From contig NZ_BJMK01000008.1 in assembly GCF_006539125.1 (NCBI RefSeq), forward strand, positions 1-64,000: a stretch of DNA of 64,000 nucleotides. Direction: 5' to 3'. The notes under the pieces are model-generated. The model searched no databases, had not been told where the DNA came from, and worked only from the letters and a program-made list of their open reading frames with translations. Below, piece by piece: positions 8,368 to 20,775 of the stretch. The position numbers were made by a program, and so were the translations under genes. The stretch comes from Gluconobacter sphaericus NBRC 12467 (GTDB taxonomy: Bacteria; Pseudomonadota; Alphaproteobacteria; Acetobacterales; Acetobacteraceae). How positions within the stretch are numbered: position 1 is the first letter of the stretch; each line of letters starts with the position of its first letter.

Positions 8368-9602
8368 GCTTGGATCCCAACCGCCAGAGCCGCTTCCCGT
8401 AGTGTCGTACCATCCAGGCGCGTGGCGATCCTCTGTCTGGCATTCGCACCTAGGTGTGACCGCAAGCCCGGATCTGCGGCTGCCGTCCGCAGGGCCGCCA
8501 CAGCGGCATTTTTGTCGGCAAGCGCCCATTTCGTGTCTGGCATGTCCCAGATCCCGCGTGGATCCCGCGCCGGAACCAGCGTGTACGGGACCGGCAGGCC
8601 GCACGTCCCGTCCAGAAACTCAGTCGTCGCCGACCAGTCTGTTGCAATCACGCACCGCCCCAGCGCCATGGCCTCCGCCACGACAAGCCCGAACCCTTCA
8701 CTGCGATGGAGGGAGAGCACGATATCTGCACAGACCGTTAAGGCAAGCCGGTCGGCGCCGCTGAGTTGCCCGGTCTCGATCCGAATATTGGTCGCTCCCC
8801 CGGTGGCTGCTCGGATCTTCGCCAGGTCGTCAGGATAATGTTCGGTATGGCCGATCTTCATGAGCAGGAGCCGGTCTGAACGATCCCCGAAGGCAGCGCG
8901 AAACGCCTCGATCATCTCAATCGGGCTTTTGCGCACCATGCTGGAAGAGAGGCTGAACGAAACAAGAACAATCACGCAGTCTTCTGGTAACCCGAAAGAT
9001 GCCCGGTCACGATCTGAGGGTTTCTGTTCCGCAAGGCCCACCGGATGCTCGACGACCCGCACAGGGCGCCCCAGCGTACGAAAAGCCTGAGCGGTAAAAT
9101 GTGACGGAGCCCAGATTTCATGGACATGACGGCGGGCATGACGCCATGTCTGTGGCATAATTGGTAGTTCCCAAGCCCAGTATCCAATGACTCGCCGTCC
9201 AGTTCTCAGCCAGCGTGGCATGAAAAGCTGTACATAAGGCAGCATCGGTGCATTGACGTGAATTATCAGTGCTGCGCCCGGCCCCGTTGCGTCACCTTCA
9301 AGAACGCGTCGGTCAATGTCCCATGTTGCGCAGGGAATATTCATGTCCCGCAATGCCTGAACCATCAGACGCGCTCCCTCGCCCAGCCCCGAACTGCGGC
9401 TGAACTCTCCCGCTACGATCATCCCGTGTGCCGGAATAATTTTGTGCGGCCTGAGCGCGGGGGCTGTAAGCGCCGTGACCCGTGCGAAAAACCGCCTTCG
9501 GGATTCGGCAGGAAGCTGCTGCCACAATTTGTGAAAAAAGGAGAGAGACTGTTTCATCGTCTGTTCATGTGCCGTCTGTACCTGGGTCGTGACCATGGAC
9601 AC
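8364..9602 (-). CDS. GT4-like glycosyltransferase family protein
   Basis: A 412-residue glycosyltransferase of the GT-B class. The hallmark EGFGLVVAEAMALG followed by VIATDWSATTEF sits in the C-terminal domain, and an N-terminal GEFSRSSGLGEGARLM loop is present. The start is uncertain: GTG 9602, ATG 9596 and ATG 9557 are all in frame and none has a strong ribosome binding site. The gene is coupled by a GTGA overlap to the next glycosyltransferase. The pair probably acts in exopolysaccharide, lipopolysaccharide or glycolipid synthesis (inference). Confidence 0.83.
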   Translation of the reverse strand: MSMVTTQVQTAHEQTMKQSLSFFHKLWQQLPAESRRRFFARVTALTAPALRPHKIIPAHGMIVAGEFSRSSGLGEGARLMVQALRDMNIPCATWDIDRRVLEGDATGPGAALIIHVNAPMLPYVQLFMPRWLRTGRRVIGYWAWELPIMPQTWRHARRHVHEIWAPSHFTAQAFRTLGRPVRVVEHPVGLAEQKPSDRDRASFGLPEDCVIVLVSFSLSSSMVRKSPIEMIEAFRAAFGDRSDRLLLMKIGHTEHYPDDLAKIRAATGGATNIRIETGQLSGADRLALTVCADIVLSLHRSEGFGLVVAEAMALGRCVIATDWSATTEFLDGTCGLPVPYTLVPARDPRGIWDMPDTKWALADKNAAVAALRTAAADPGLRSHLGANARQRIATRLDGTTLREAALAVGIQA

Positions 9603-9719
9603 GGGCTGTAATCCGCGAAAAACCGGGCGGAGTACGGAAAGGGGAGGCGCCAGATCAATCTCGACGAAATGTGACTCTCTTCAGGCCCTGCCGAAGAAAA
9701 AGGCAACATTCCCTCTCTG

Positions 9720-10907
9720 GTGAGCTGTCCCCAACGTGCTTACACTACAACCCATGACCGATCCATGTCCTATGCCCCTTGGTGCAGGTATGGCTCCCCC
9801 GGGCGACCGGATGGGGAGCAGTTGGTCCTGTTCTGTATCGTTGGGTTCACGGGGACCATGAGTTGCAAGGCGGGACAGCGGCACCATCCGCTCCGGATCC
9901 GTCAGCCCCGTCTGTCGGAAACGTTGCCGGGGCTCGGCCGCCCGCCCTTGGTCTTCAACGTGGCCCTTTCGCCCCCCGATCTTTTATCGTGGCGTGCACC
10001 TCCTTCGGGAATACCTGGCGTCTGGGTTTTCGATTCGGGCCGTTCCGGCCCAGAGATAGTCATCATGGCCATGGTGCATGGCAACGAATATGCCGGGGGA
10101 TGGGCGCTTGAAAATCTCCGTAGGGGTGCTCCTGTCTTGTCCTCCGGACGCCTGACGCTGATTCTGGCAAATCTAGAGGCCTTTGATCGCTTCGATGCTG
10201 CCAATCCGGTCATGTCCCGTCATGTCGACGAGGATCTTAATCGTCTGTGGCACAATACACGTTTGAACAGTCGCGAGCATTCCAGCGAACTTGAGCGTGC
10301 CCGTAAGATTCAGCCCTATATTGCCCGGGCCGACCTGCTGCTGGATTTACATTCCACGCTATGGCCATCTGAACCCCTGTTCATTGCTCCCCCCCGTCAG
10401 AGATCGACCGAATTGGCCTGCGCTTTGGCGGGTGGCAAGGAACTGCCGCAGATGGTCCTAACGGATCTCGGGCATCATGGTGGATCACGGTTGATCGAGC
10501 ATGCGCATTTCATGTCGCCGGGCGGCACGGGACGCAGTTGCCTCCTGGAGGCTGGTCCTCACTGGGAGCCTTCCACCGTCACGGTTATGGAAAGCGCGAT
10601 TGCACGCCTGCTGGCGGAGGCCGAGACCATCCATCTTCGTGGACAGGCGACCGAGGAGTCCCGTCAGACGGAAATGGCGGTGGTGACGGACAATATCATC
10701 GCCCGGAATGCGGATTTCAATTTTGTCAGGCCATGGGAGGGTGGGGCTATGATTCCTAAAGCAGGAACGCCCCTCGCTCATGACGGGCATGATCTGATCT
10801 GTACACCATATGATGAGTGTCTGTTGATCATGCCCAATCTTCGTCCTCGTCGGGGACAGCTTGCGGTCCGTCTGGCCAGACGGACCGCAGCACTGTTCAG
10901 ATCTTAG
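9720..10907 (+). CDS. Succinylglutamate desuccinylase/aspartoacylase (AstE/AspA, M14-like) family protein
   Basis: A zinc-dependent hydrolase of the AstE/AspA group in the carboxypeptidase M14 clan. In the numbering from GTG 9720, the zinc ligands are H120 and E123 in [10 protein letters not shown] and H211 in [11 protein letters not shown]. The DEDLNRLW segment at 170-177 supplies the usual substrate-binding Asn-Arg pair. The start is unsure: the first 75 residues lack family features, and homologous sequence begins around [11 protein letters not shown], where in-frame TTG 9948 or GTG 9960 could be used. The specific amide substrate is unknown. The stop overlaps the convergent glyA stop by 3 nt. 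Confidence 0.8.
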   Translation: MSCPQRAYTTTHDRSMSYAPWCRYGSPGRPDGEQLVLFCIVGFTGTMSCKAGQRHHPLRIRQPRLSETLPGLGRPPLVFNVALSPPDLLSWRAPPSGIPGVWVFDSGRSGPEIVIMAMVHGNEYAGGWALENLRRGAPVLSSGRLTLILANLEAFDRFDAANPVMSRHVDEDLNRLWHNTRLNSREHSSELERARKIQPYIARADLLLDLHSTLWPSEPLFIAPPRQRSTELACALAGGKELPQMVLTDLGHHGGSRLIEHAHFMSPGGTGRSCLLEAGPHWEPSTVTVMESAIARLLAEAETIHLRGQATEESRQTEMAVVTDNIIARNADFNFVRPWEGGAMIPKAGTPLAHDGHDLICTPYDECLLIMPNLRPRRGQLAVRLARRTAALFRS

Positions 10908-12208
10908 GCAGACGCGCGGTCATAGATCGGGAAGCGGCGGCACAGGGCCTTTACTTCCTCATGAACCCGGGCCGTGACGGCCTCGGCATTGTCCTCCTCA
11001 AGAGCCGCCGTCAGCACTTCGTCAATCATGCGACCGATTTCGCGGAACTCGGCTTCTCCGAAACCACGCGCGGTTGCAGCTGGGCTACCCAGACGAATAC
11101 CGGAGGTCACGAACGGCTTTTCCGGATCGAACGGGATGGCGTTCTTGTTCGCCGTAATGCCGGCACGTTCCAGAATGGCTTCGGCCAGCTTGCCAGTAAC
11201 CTTCTTAGGACGCAGATCCACGAGGATCAGATGGCTGTCCGTGCCGCCTGTGACGATGTCGAAGCCACGGTTCTGAAGCTCGTCCGCCAGCGCGCGGGCA
11301 TTGGCAAGAACACGCTTCTGATAGTTCTTGAACTCATCCGAAAGCGCTTCACCGAACGCAACGGCCTTGCCCGCGATGACATGCATGAGTGGACCACCCT
11401 GCAGGCCTGGGAACACGGCGGAATTTACCTTTTTCGCCAGTTCCGGATCGTTCGTCAGGATGATGCCACCACGCGGGCCACGCAGCGTTTTGTGGGTCGT
11501 GGACGTCGTGATGTCCGCAACCGGAACCGGGTTCGGATACAGGCCAGCGGCAACCAGACCGGCAAAATGCGCCATGTCCACCATCAGATACGCACCGACT
11601 TCATCGGCGATCTTGCGGAAGCGGGCGAAGTCGATGACGCGCGGATAGGCAGAACTGCCCGCCACGATGATCTTCGGCTTGTGTTCGCGGGCCAGCGCTT
11701 CCATCTGGTCGTAATCGATCAGCCCGTCCTCAGCGCGCACGCCATACTGTACTGAGTTGAACCACTTGCCCGAGTAGTTCGGGGCCGCGCCATGCGTCAG
11801 ATGTCCACCAGCCGCGAGGCTCAGGCCGAGAATCGTATCGCCCGGCTTGGCCAGTGCCATGAAAGCGGCCTGATTGGCATTGGCGCCGGAATGCGGCTGC
11901 ACGTTTGCGAACTCTGCGCCGAACATCTTTTTCAGACGCTCGATGGCGAGGTTTTCAACGCGGTCCACGTCCACACAGCCGCCGTAATAGCGCTTGCCTG
12001 GAAGGCCTTCGGCATACTTGTTCGTCAGCACCGAACCCTGTGCTTCCATGACGGCGAAAGAGGCCATATTCTCCGAAGCGATGAGCTCGATGCCGTCCTG
12101 TTGGCGCGTCAGCTCCTCGTTCAGAATGGTGGCAACTTCGGCATCAGCCTCCTTGAGGGGGGCATGAAAGAAACGATTCAGCGTGGACTGGCTGGCGTGT
12201 TCCGACAT
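10904..12208 (-). CDS. glyA: Serine hydroxymethyltransferase
   Basis: A 434-residue PLP enzyme interconverting serine and glycine and loading the one-carbon unit onto tetrahydrofolate in the cytosol. The PLP lysine is K240 in [15 protein letters not shown]. The SHMT signatures LIASENMAS (41-50), [10 protein letters not shown] (68-77), [10 protein letters not shown] and [17 protein letters not shown] are all conserved, and length is normal. GGAG lies about 11 nt before ATG 12208. The gene is monocistronic here. It supplies glycine and formyl-folate precursors to the purine genes a few kilobases away, though no direct operon link exists. Confidence 0.97.
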   Translation of the reverse strand: MSEHASQSTLNRFFHAPLKEADAEVATILNEELTRQQDGIELIASENMASFAVMEAQGSVLTNKYAEGLPGKRYYGGCVDVDRVENLAIERLKKMFGAEFANVQPHSGANANQAAFMALAKPGDTILGLSLAAGGHLTHGAAPNYSGKWFNSVQYGVRAEDGLIDYDQMEALAREHKPKIIVAGSSAYPRVIDFARFRKIADEVGAYLMVDMAHFAGLVAAGLYPNPVPVADITTSTTHKTLRGPRGGIILTNDPELAKKVNSAVFPGLQGGPLMHVIAGKAVAFGEALSDEFKNYQKRVLANARALADELQNRGFDIVTGGTDSHLILVDLRPKKVTGKLAEAILERAGITANKNAIPFDPEKPFVTSGIRLGSPAATARGFGEAEFREIGRMIDEVLTAALEEDNAEAVTARVHEEVKALCRRFPIYDRASA

Positions 12209-12300
12209 CGTGGTCCATTCTCCAGGGTGAGTTCGGCATGTGACTAGCCCAGATTTCCTGCCTCGGCAAAAACAATCCGCCTATCAAACGAGGATCCTTC

Positions 12301-14758
<2,458 letters not shown>

Positions 14759-14793
14759 AAAGCAGGCGCACACGCGGCGTTCAGTCCTATTAC

Positions 14794-15126
14794 ATGGGGC
14801 TGAACGCCGAAAACATTGCAGCCCGCCTCCTTGAGGAGCGCGGTCTGACAATTCTTGCACAGAGGCTGCGAACGCCTTACGGCGAACTCGATATATTGGC
14901 GACAGATTCGGAATGGCTGATCGCCGTTGAGGTCAAACAGAGACGCAGCCTGCGGGAAAGTGCGTCATGTTTGACAGCCAGACAGTCTCAAAGACTGATG
15001 GAAGCCTTCAACTATATCCTGCTGACAAAACCGGAGTGGAACAGGCCCAGTACCCGGATTGACCTTATCGTTGTTGACTCATCAGGCCAGGCGCGGCGCA
15101 TCCAGGATGTGTTGCGGCAGTTCTGA
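14794..15126 (+). CDS. yraN: YraN/UPF0102-family predicted endonuclease-fold protein
   Basis: A 110-residue member of UPF0102, with a restriction-endonuclease-like core: the G-x-x-AE element (MGLNAENIAARLL), PYGELDILA and IAVEVKQRRS with the D...E-V-K catalytic-type residues. The biological role is unsettled for the family. The start is doubtful: ATG 14794 is the only ATG, but homologous-looking sequence (SRRTRGVQSYY) precedes it. A CTG at 14755 would overlap the hemB stop as CTGA and restore a usual N-terminus. It is probably cotranscribed with hemB. Confidence 0.85.
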   Translation: MGLNAENIAARLLEERGLTILAQRLRTPYGELDILATDSEWLIAVEVKQRRSLRESASCLTARQSQRLMEAFNYILLTKPEWNRPSTRIDLIVVDSSGQARRIQDVLRQF

Positions 15127-15131
15127 AGAAA

Positions 15132-15458
15132 TCAGGTCCGACGGGCGCGTGCGTGGTGGTGTGCCGAGGCAACAGTGACATGTGTGTGAGCGACTGTATG
15201 CGGACGATAGGCCACGTTACGGACCACCGCGTGTGAGCTGTTCCAGGCAATGGCTGTATTATGCGACGTCGTGCGACGTGCGAGAGCATGATGGAAAACG
15301 ACATGGTGATAGACCGGCGTGGCAGTCAGTGCATCGAAGGTCAGCTTGCTGGCTTCATAATCGGTGATGGCCGGACGGGCATAGGCTTTGCCTGCTCCCA
15401 TGCAGATACCGACACCCATGATACCCAGAGCAATTCTGCCGACCCAGTTGCGCGCCAT
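15132..15458 (-). CDS. Small secreted histidine-rich protein, unknown
   Basis: A 108-residue protein I do not recognise. Residues 1-28 form a signal peptide (RIALGIMGVGICMGAGKAYA, likely cleavage after AYA). The mature part is short, basic and rich in His, Arg and Ala, with HH, HTH and HHH clusters towards the C-terminus (YHHVVFHHALARR, AHHHARARRT). No domain is evident. Histidine clustering could bind metal ions in the periplasm, but that is speculation. The gene is convergent with yraN, 5 nt apart. The ribosome binding site is weak. Confidence 0.55.
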   Translation of the reverse strand: MARNWVGRIALGIMGVGICMGAGKAYARPAITDYEASKLTFDALTATPVYHHVVFHHALARRTTSHNTAIAWNSSHAVVRNVAYRPHTVAHTHVTVASAHHHARARRT

Positions 15459-15601
15459 TGACGTTGTGTCCCATCCTGTTCTGATGGAGACAGCCTATGC
15501 GCTGAACTCGGGGTCCGGCAACCCCTGCTGGGAAAGTTTCCAAAAAAATCAAGGTCCTGCCACTTTTCGCTGCTTCATGGCTGAATTGTGGCAGGAGCAA
15601 T

Positions 15602-15630
15602 GCTTAAAAAGTGCTGAATTCAGCACTTTT
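15602..15630 (-). terminator. Palindromic terminator downstream of grxD
   Basis: A perfect 24-bp palindrome lies at 15607-15630: stem AAAAGTGCTG/CAGCACTTTT around AATT. Read on the minus strand it is followed by TT, giving a T-run after the stem. It sits about 35 nt beyond the grxD stop and fits a rho-independent terminator for the purB-to-grxD run. Confidence 0.7.
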
Positions 15631-15664
15631 CGCCATGATTGGCCCTGAATCAGGGCGTAGCAAC

Positions 15665-16000
15665 TCAGGCGTTAGCGGTCGTGATGCCTTTTTCAGTCAG
15701 CAGAGTCTCAAGCTCGCCACTCTGATACATGTCGGTAACGATATCGCAGCCACCAACGAACTCGCCCTTGACGTAGAGCTGGGGCACGGTTGGCCACTGC
15801 GAGAAGTCCTTGATGCCCTGACGAAGTTCAGCGCTTTCAAGAATGTTGCAGGTTGCGAACGGGACGCCAAGATGGTTGAGGATCTGGACCACGCGTGCGG
15901 AGAAGCCGCACTGCGGGAAGAGCTTGTCACCCTTCATGAACAGCATGACCGGATTGGCGTCGATCAGGTTCTGGATATGCTGGAACACGGTTTCGGACAT
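15665..16000 (-). CDS. grxD: Monothiol glutaredoxin, Grx4 family
   Basis: A 111-residue monothiol glutaredoxin that carries and delivers [2Fe-2S] clusters using glutathione. The CGFS active site is in LFPQCGFSARVVQ. The glutathione-binding WPTVPQLYVKGEFVGGCDI segment matches the Grx4 subfamily. ATG 16000 is chosen: AAGGAAA stands at proper distance, and the extra 12 codons upstream are not family-like. It follows bolA by 87 nt. BolA and Grx4 proteins form a heterodimer with a shared cluster, so the neighbourhood fits the biochemistry. A strong hairpin ends the unit downstream. Confidence 0.96.
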   Translation of the reverse strand: MSETVFQHIQNLIDANPVMLFMKGDKLFPQCGFSARVVQILNHLGVPFATCNILESAELRQGIKDFSQWPTVPQLYVKGEFVGGCDIVTDMYQSGELETLLTEKGITTANA

Positions 16001-16087
16001 TGGATTTTCCTTGGTTCGGCAGGGCGGACAGACCATCCGCTCCTGCTGTCAGTGTTCGTCTGGAAAAAGAGACGTCAGCCCCGGCTC

Positions 16088-16318
16088 TTAAGGGGTGAGC
16101 GTCTTGAGGGCCATCGCATGCAGTTCAGTGCCCATGCGGGTTCCGAACGCATCATAAACCAGTTTGTGCTGGCGTACACGCGAAAGCCCGCGGAAGGCCT
16201 CACTTGTGACCGTGCAGGCGTAATGATCCCCGTCCCCGGCGAGATCTTCGATCTCGATCCGGGCGTCAGGGATAGCGGCAAGGATCGTGCGTTCGATCTC
16301 AGAAGCTGCCATCGGCAT
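16088..16318 (-). CDS. bolA: BolA-family protein
   Basis: A 76-residue BolA/IbaG-type protein that partners monothiol glutaredoxins in iron-sulfur cluster trafficking and iron sensing. The class-II-KH-like fold shows RIEIEDLAGDGDHYACTVTS, then the cluster-binding region with FRGLSRVRQHKLVYDAFG and the conserved LHAMALKTLTP end. The conserved His in VRQHKLVYD is a candidate ligand. The start is 5 nt after the purL stop, so translation is probably coupled. The purL-bolA-grxD order is widely conserved in alphaproteobacteria. Confidence 0.94.
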   Translation of the reverse strand: MPMAASEIERTILAAIPDARIEIEDLAGDGDHYACTVTSEAFRGLSRVRQHKLVYDAFGTRMGTELHAMALKTLTP

Positions 16319-16323
16319 GGAAA

Positions 16324-18528
16324 TCAGGCTCCCTCACCCATGAACCGCGGGAAAAACGCGGCATTGATCTCGCTGAGATGGTCCGCGCTGACACTGACGG
16401 TTTCTGGCACGATCAGATCCTTGCCGCCCGAACGTCCCAGACGGATTGCCGGAACATTGGCCTTCTCAGCCGCTGCGACAAGGGCTGCGCCATCAGAAGT
16501 TGCTACAACATAGCAGCCCTGATCCTCACCGAACCAGAAGGCATGCGCGGCAATATCCGTCGGAGCGGCTTCAAGCGTGCAGCCAACGCCGCTTGCCATG
16601 ACCATTTCCGCCACCGTCACCAGCAGTCCGCCATCGGCAATGTCGTGACAGGCCGCAACTGCGCCCGCGCCGATCTGGCTGCGCACGAAATCACCGTTGC
16701 GACGCTCGACAGCAAGATCGACCACTGGCGGTGCACCATCTTCACGCTGGCAGATCTCGCGCAGCCACAGGGACTGCCCGAGTTCGCCCTGGATAGAGCC
16801 GACCAGCACCAGATCATGGGCATCCGGCATCGCAAGTCCGATGGACTTGGACGCATCCGCCAGCACGCCAAGCGCACCGATCGCCGGCGTCGGCAGGATC
16901 GCCTGAGCCTCGCCGGACGGAGAGCGCGTCTCGTTATACAGCGAGACGTTGCCGCTCACGACCGGGAAGTCGAGCGCGCGGCAGGCATCGCCCATGCCTT
17001 TGATGGCATCGGCGAACTGCGCCATGATTTCCGGACGTTCCGGATTGCCGAAGTTCAGGTTGTCCGTCACGGCCAGCGGTGTGGCACCGGTCGCCGTCAG
17101 GTTGCGCCAGGCTTCGGCCACAGCCTGCGCACCACCCGTTTTCGGATCAGCCTGACAGTAGCGTGGCGTGCAGTCCGTTGTCAGGGCAAGACCCAGACGC
17201 GTACCTTCGACACGCACGACAGCCGCATCGGCCGCACCCGGACGACGCGCCGTGTTGCCACCAACCGAACCGTCATACTGGTTCCAGACCCAGGCGCGGG
17301 ATGCCAGATCGGGGCAACCGATCAGCGTCAGAAGCGCCTTTTCGATCCCTTCCGGGTCTGCCGGAGTCTCGATCCGTGCTGGTGTCGTCAGAGGCACGGT
17401 CGGGCGGTTATAGACCGGAGCTTCATCTGCTAGCGGGGCCAGCGGAATATCGGCTTCGATCTCGCCATTATGACGGATCGTGATGCGGCCCGTATCGGTC
17501 AGTACACCGATGATGGCGAAATCCAGTTCCCACTTGGCAAAGATCGCACGGGCAACTTCGGTCCGTTCGGGCTTGAGAACCATGAGCATCCGCTCTTGGC
17601 TCTCGGACAACATCATCTCGTAAGCCGACATGTTCGGCTCGCGCTGCGGAACTGCGTCAAGGTTCAGCTCGATGCCAACGCCGCCCTTGCCCGCCATTTC
17701 AACGGCGGAAGATGTCAGACCGGCTGCACCCATGTCCTGAATGGCGACGATCGCATCGGTCGCCATCAGTTCAAGGCAGGCCTCGATCAGCAGCTTCTCG
17801 ATGAACGGATCGCCAACCTGAACGGTCGGGCGCTTGGACGCTGCTTCCTCGTCGAACTCCGCCGAGGACATGGTCGCGCCATGAATACCGTCACGGCCCG
17901 TCTTGGAGCCGACGTACACGACCGGATTGCCTACGCCAGCCGCAGCCGACAGGAAGATCTTGTCCTGCTTGGCCACACCTACCGTCATGGCATTGACGAG
18001 CGGATTGCCGTCATACGCCTTGTGGAAGTTGACCTCGCCACCCACGGTCGGAACACCGACGCAGTTGCCGTAACCACCAACACCACGCACGACGCCATCG
18101 ACGATGCGGCGCGTTCCTGCATGTTTTGGATCGCCGAAGCGCAGGGCGTTGAGGTTCGCAATTGGACGCGCGCCCATCGTGAACACGTCGCGCAGAATGC
18201 CGCCGACGCCCGTCGCCGCGCCCTGATAGGGCTCGATGAAAGACGGGTGGTTGTGGCTCTCCATCTTGAAGACGGCGGCCAGACCCTCGCCGATATCTAC
18301 GACGCCTGCGTTCTCGCCCGGCCCATGGATGACCCACGGAGCCTTGGTGGGCAGCGTCTTGAGATGGATGCGGGACGATTTGTAGGAGCAGTGTTCGGAC
18401 CACATGACGGAGAAAATTCCAAGCTCCGTAAAGCTCGGCGTCCGTCCCATGATCGTGACAAGTTTGGCGTATTCCTCGCCGGTCAGTCCGAAAGACTGGG
18501 CAAGCTGGGCATCAATCGTCACACTCAT
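16324..18528 (-). CDS. purL: Phosphoribosylformylglycinamidine synthase, subunit PurL (small type)
   Basis: A 734-residue synthetase subunit that converts FGAR to FGAM in purine synthesis, using ammonia from PurQ, with PurS as structural partner. It is the short PurL type without a fused glutaminase domain. Visible signatures are [11 protein letters not shown] near residue 45, [20 protein letters not shown], and the ATP-site [16 protein letters not shown], plus [11 protein letters not shown] 18528 overlaps the purQ stop (ATGA). It sits in a minus-strand run with purC, purS and purQ. Confidence 0.97.
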   Translation of the reverse strand: MSVTIDAQLAQSFGLTGEEYAKLVTIMGRTPSFTELGIFSVMWSEHCSYKSSRIHLKTLPTKAPWVIHGPGENAGVVDIGEGLAAVFKMESHNHPSFIEPYQGAATGVGGILRDVFTMGARPIANLNALRFGDPKHAGTRRIVDGVVRGVGGYGNCVGVPTVGGEVNFHKAYDGNPLVNAMTVGVAKQDKIFLSAAAGVGNPVVYVGSKTGRDGIHGATMSSAEFDEEAASKRPTVQVGDPFIEKLLIEACLELMATDAIVAIQDMGAAGLTSSAVEMAGKGGVGIELNLDAVPQREPNMSAYEMMLSESQERMLMVLKPERTEVARAIFAKWELDFAIIGVLTDTGRITIRHNGEIEADIPLAPLADEAPVYNRPTVPLTTPARIETPADPEGIEKALLTLIGCPDLASRAWVWNQYDGSVGGNTARRPGAADAAVVRVEGTRLGLALTTDCTPRYCQADPKTGGAQAVAEAWRNLTATGATPLAVTDNLNFGNPERPEIMAQFADAIKGMGDACRALDFPVVSGNVSLYNETRSPSGEAQAILPTPAIGALGVLADASKSIGLAMPDAHDLVLVGSIQGELGQSLWLREICQREDGAPPVVDLAVERRNGDFVRSQIGAGAVAACHDIADGGLLVTVAEMVMASGVGCTLEAAPTDIAAHAFWFGEDQGCYVVATSDGAALVAAAEKANVPAIRLGRSGGKDLIVPETVSVSADHLSEINAAFFPRFMGEGA

Positions 18529-19226
18529 CCGACAAGAGCCTCCACAAGGCCTTTGAAAAGCGGCACGCCGTCGGTTGCGCCGATTTCGGGGTCAGTCAGG
18601 TTCTCCGGGTGCGGCATCAGGCCACAGACACGGCCATTTTCGCTCAGGATCCCGGCGATGGAGCGCGTGCTCCCGTTGGGGTTGGTGGCGCGGTCATCGT
18701 CCGAAACCACTCCATCCGCACCGCAGTAGCGGAACGCCACGCGGCCCTCGCCTTCAAGACGCTTCAGCGTCTCGGGCGAAGCCGTGTAGTTGCCGTCACC
18801 ATGTGCGAGCGGCGCGCGGAACACATCCCCGCGCGTCCAGCCCTGCGTATAGGGCGACGACGCGTTCTCAACCTTCAGATGGCAATCCTGCGACAGGAAA
18901 CGCAGGCCTGCATTGCGCAGCAGTGCGCCCGGCAGAAGATGGGATTCCGTCAGGATCTGAAAGCCATTGCAGACGCCCAGAACGTGACCGCCTTTGCCCG
19001 CGAACGCCTTGACGTCGCGCAGGATCGGCGAATGTGCGGCCATGGCACCGCTGCGCAGGTAATCCCCGAAGCTGAAACCGCCCGGCAGCACGACGAGATC
19101 CAGATCACCCAGCGAGGTCTCTCGGTGCCAGATTAGACGCGGTGTCTGCCCCGTGACCAGCTTCAGGGCATGAACCATGTCGCGCTCCCGGTTCGTGCCG
19201 GGAAATACGACGATACCTGCTTTCAT
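18525..19226 (-). CDS. purQ: Phosphoribosylformylglycinamidine synthase, glutaminase subunit PurQ
   Basis: A 233-residue class-I glutamine amidotransferase that supplies ammonia to PurL. The start [16 protein letters not shown] is family-typical, and the nucleophile is in [14 protein letters not shown]; the His-Glu pair is in [11 protein letters not shown] 19226 is chosen since GGAGG stands 8 nt upstream; a longer frame to 19262 would only extend into the preceding gene. It overlaps purL by 4 nt and the secreted Rap1a/Tai-like gene before it by 4 nt. This indicates tight translational coupling despite unrelated function. Confidence 0.96.
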   Translation of the reverse strand: MKAGIVVFPGTNRERDMVHALKLVTGQTPRLIWHRETSLGDLDLVVLPGGFSFGDYLRSGAMAAHSPILRDVKAFAGKGGHVLGVCNGFQILTESHLLPGALLRNAGLRFLSQDCHLKVENASSPYTQGWTRGDVFRAPLAHGDGNYTASPETLKRLEGEGRVAFRYCGADGVVSDDDRATNPNGSTRSIAGILSENGRVCGLMPHPENLTDPEIGATDGVPLFKGLVEALVG

Positions 19227-19630
19227 TTCTGGTCCTCCGCCGGAGCGGAAGCTGCATGGCACGGATAAGTGTCATGCAGGGCGCGATAGACCGCTTTACC
19301 GGCAGGCTCCGCCAGCGCGTCGTTATGGGCATGCAGCCAGGCGACGACCAGACCGCGAACCTGCGGTGCAGTCTGCTGGGCGGGTACGCAGAATGCGACC
19401 GGAGCGGACTCGTCATGGGCAAAACTGTCATATTTCTTGGCCCAGGCTTCACCATCCATCAGGCCAGAAAGATAGGCGTCGCACATCCCGATGGAGGACT
19501 TGCTGGAGCACATCTGGCCCAGAGCCTTACCCGAAACCTTGGACACGCGCTGCGCGTGGGCCGGGACAGTGACAAGAGCGGGAGCGGCCGCGATGCCAGC
19601 CAGCAGAAAGATCGCGGAAAGACGGGTCAT
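19223..19630 (-). CDS. Secreted Rap1a/Tai-like protein embedded in the pur operon
   Basis: A 135-residue protein with a clear signal peptide (residues 1-26, ending PAHA). The mature part matches the Rap1a/Tai immunity-protein pattern: four cysteines at 41, 50, 81 and 124, the [11 protein letters not shown] block, FCVP, a Q-x-R-x-x-V-V-x-WL helix, and the ending ALHDTYPC. In Serratia, Rap proteins neutralise type VI effectors, but many relatives lack any effector neighbour, and none is seen here. The gene overlaps purS upstream and purQ downstream by 4 nt each, so it must be co-translated with the purine enzymes. Function in this setting is unknown. Confidence 0.75.
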   Translation of the reverse strand: MTRLSAIFLLAGIAAAPALVTVPAHAQRVSKVSGKALGQMCSSKSSIGMCDAYLSGLMDGEAWAKKYDSFAHDESAPVAFCVPAQQTAPQVRGLVVAWLHAHNDALAEPAGKAVYRALHDTYPCHAASAPAEDQK

Positions 19631-19869
19631 TCTGCCACCTCGACACTGAAATCTTCGATGACTTCGTTAGCCAGAAGCGCACGCGCCATGGCCTCGCCCT
19701 GTGCCAGCGCATCGGCGGCATTGTCGGTCGGAACCTCAAGCTCGACGACGCGGTTGACGCGAACTTCGCCGAGCCCCTTGAAGCCAAGGGTTTCCAGAGC
19801 ATGGCCCACGGCCTTGCCCTGCGGGTCGAGAACGCCGTCTTTCAGGGAAACAAAAACGCGAATTTTCAC
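19627..19869 (-). CDS. purS: Phosphoribosylformylglycinamidine synthase subunit PurS
   Basis: An 80-residue subunit that bridges PurQ and PurL and helps channel ammonia. It shows the standard PurS pattern: [19 protein letters not shown] at 8-26, the central [14 protein letters not shown] strand, and a C-terminal [13 protein letters not shown]. Length is typical. Its stop overlaps the start of the Rap1a/Tai-like gene (ATGA). Its own start overlaps the purC stop in the same way. Confidence 0.96.
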   Translation of the reverse strand: MKIRVFVSLKDGVLDPQGKAVGHALETLGFKGLGEVRVNRVVELEVPTDNAADALAQGEAMARALLANEVIEDFSVEVAE

Positions 19870-20630
19870 TGAACTGCCTCCGGACCCTTGAGGTCACCAT
19901 TCCCGGCCTCGGGCAGGATCCCGAGACGCTTTGCCACTTCCTGATACGCTTCCTCGACGCGACCCATGTCACGGCGGAAGCGATCCTTGTCCATTTTTTC
20001 GTTCGTCTTGGAATCCCACAGACGACAGTTATCCGGTGAAATCTCGTCTGCCAGAAGAATACGCATCTCCTCGCCTTCCCAGATCCGTCCGAATTCCAGT
20101 TTGAAATCCACCAGCGTGATACCCACGGCCGTGAACATGCCCATCAGGAAATCATTTGTCCTGAGCGCAAGCTGGTTCATGTCGTCCATGTCCTGCGGTG
20201 CGGCCCAGTTGAACGCTGCGATATGCTCTTCCGACACCATCGGGTCATTGAGCGCGTCGTTCTTGTAGTAATATTCGATGATCGTGCGCGGCAGGCGCGT
20301 CCCCTCGGGGATGCCAAGCCGCTTGGCCAGCGAGCCCGCCGCCACATTGCGTACCACAACTTCAAGCGGAATGATCTCCACTTCGCGGATGAGCTGCTCG
20401 CGCATGTTCAGCCGACGGATGAAGTGGGTTGGAATGTTGATCTCGTGAAGCTTGAGCATCAGGTATTCGCTGATGCGGTTGTTCAGGACACCCTTGCCGG
20501 TGATGATGCCGCTCTTCGCGCCGTTTCCGGCGGTGGCGTCATCCTTAAAGTACTGAACGAGTGTGCCGGGTTCTGGGCCTTCAAAAAGAACCTTGGCTTT
20601 GCCCTCATAGAGCTGGCGGCGGCGAGCCAT
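19866..20630 (-). CDS. purC: SAICAR synthetase
   Basis: A 254-residue ATP-dependent enzyme joining CAIR and aspartate to SAICAR. Visible are [16 protein letters not shown] at the N-terminus (ATP site), the [16 protein letters not shown] segment, the [10 protein letters not shown] region and the [11 protein letters not shown] catalytic loop. ATG 20630 is chosen because AAGGA lies 6 nt upstream; an in-frame TTG two codons earlier is less likely. It is the first gene of the tightly overlapped purC-S-(Rap1a/Tai)-Q-L chain. The gap of about 145 nt to purB contains a hairpin without a T-run. Confidence 0.97.
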   Translation of the reverse strand: MARRRQLYEGKAKVLFEGPEPGTLVQYFKDDATAGNGAKSGIITGKGVLNNRISEYLMLKLHEINIPTHFIRRLNMREQLIREVEIIPLEVVVRNVAAGSLAKRLGIPEGTRLPRTIIEYYYKNDALNDPMVSEEHIAAFNWAAPQDMDDMNQLALRTNDFLMGMFTAVGITLVDFKLEFGRIWEGEEMRILLADEISPDNCRLWDSKTNEKMDKDRFRRDMGRVEEAYQEVAKRLGILPEAGNGDLKGPEAVQ

Positions 20631-20730
20631 GAGCAATCCTTAGCGTTGCGCCGTCCTGACAGAAGATGCGGACGGCTGGAGCAGCGACGAATTGTGGTTC
20701 CATAGCATTGCGGAACCGGAACTGCGAGTG

Positions 20731-20769
20731 TGCGGAACGCAGGAAATCGCAGGAAGTCTGCGTTCCGCA
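20731..20769 (-). terminator. Hairpin between purB and purC
   Basis: Perfect 12-bp stem TGCGGAACGCAG/CTGCGTTCCGCA with a 15-nt loop, starting about 6 nt beyond the purB stop. There is no T-run on either side, so it could be an attenuator, an mRNA-stabilising stem or a rho-assisted stop and not a true intrinsic terminator. Confidence 0.45.
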
Positions 20770-20775
20770 TACCTC

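Noticed and set aside
8368-8604. N-terminal extension of the glycosyltransferase ending at 7291
   Set aside because: The added residues come from another frame of the upstream glycosyltransferase and look noncoding; the GTGA overlap gives a natural start.
12209-12300. Riboswitch upstream of glyA or the permease
   Set aside because: The 92-nt gap shows no recognisable aptamer core such as paired glycine aptamers.
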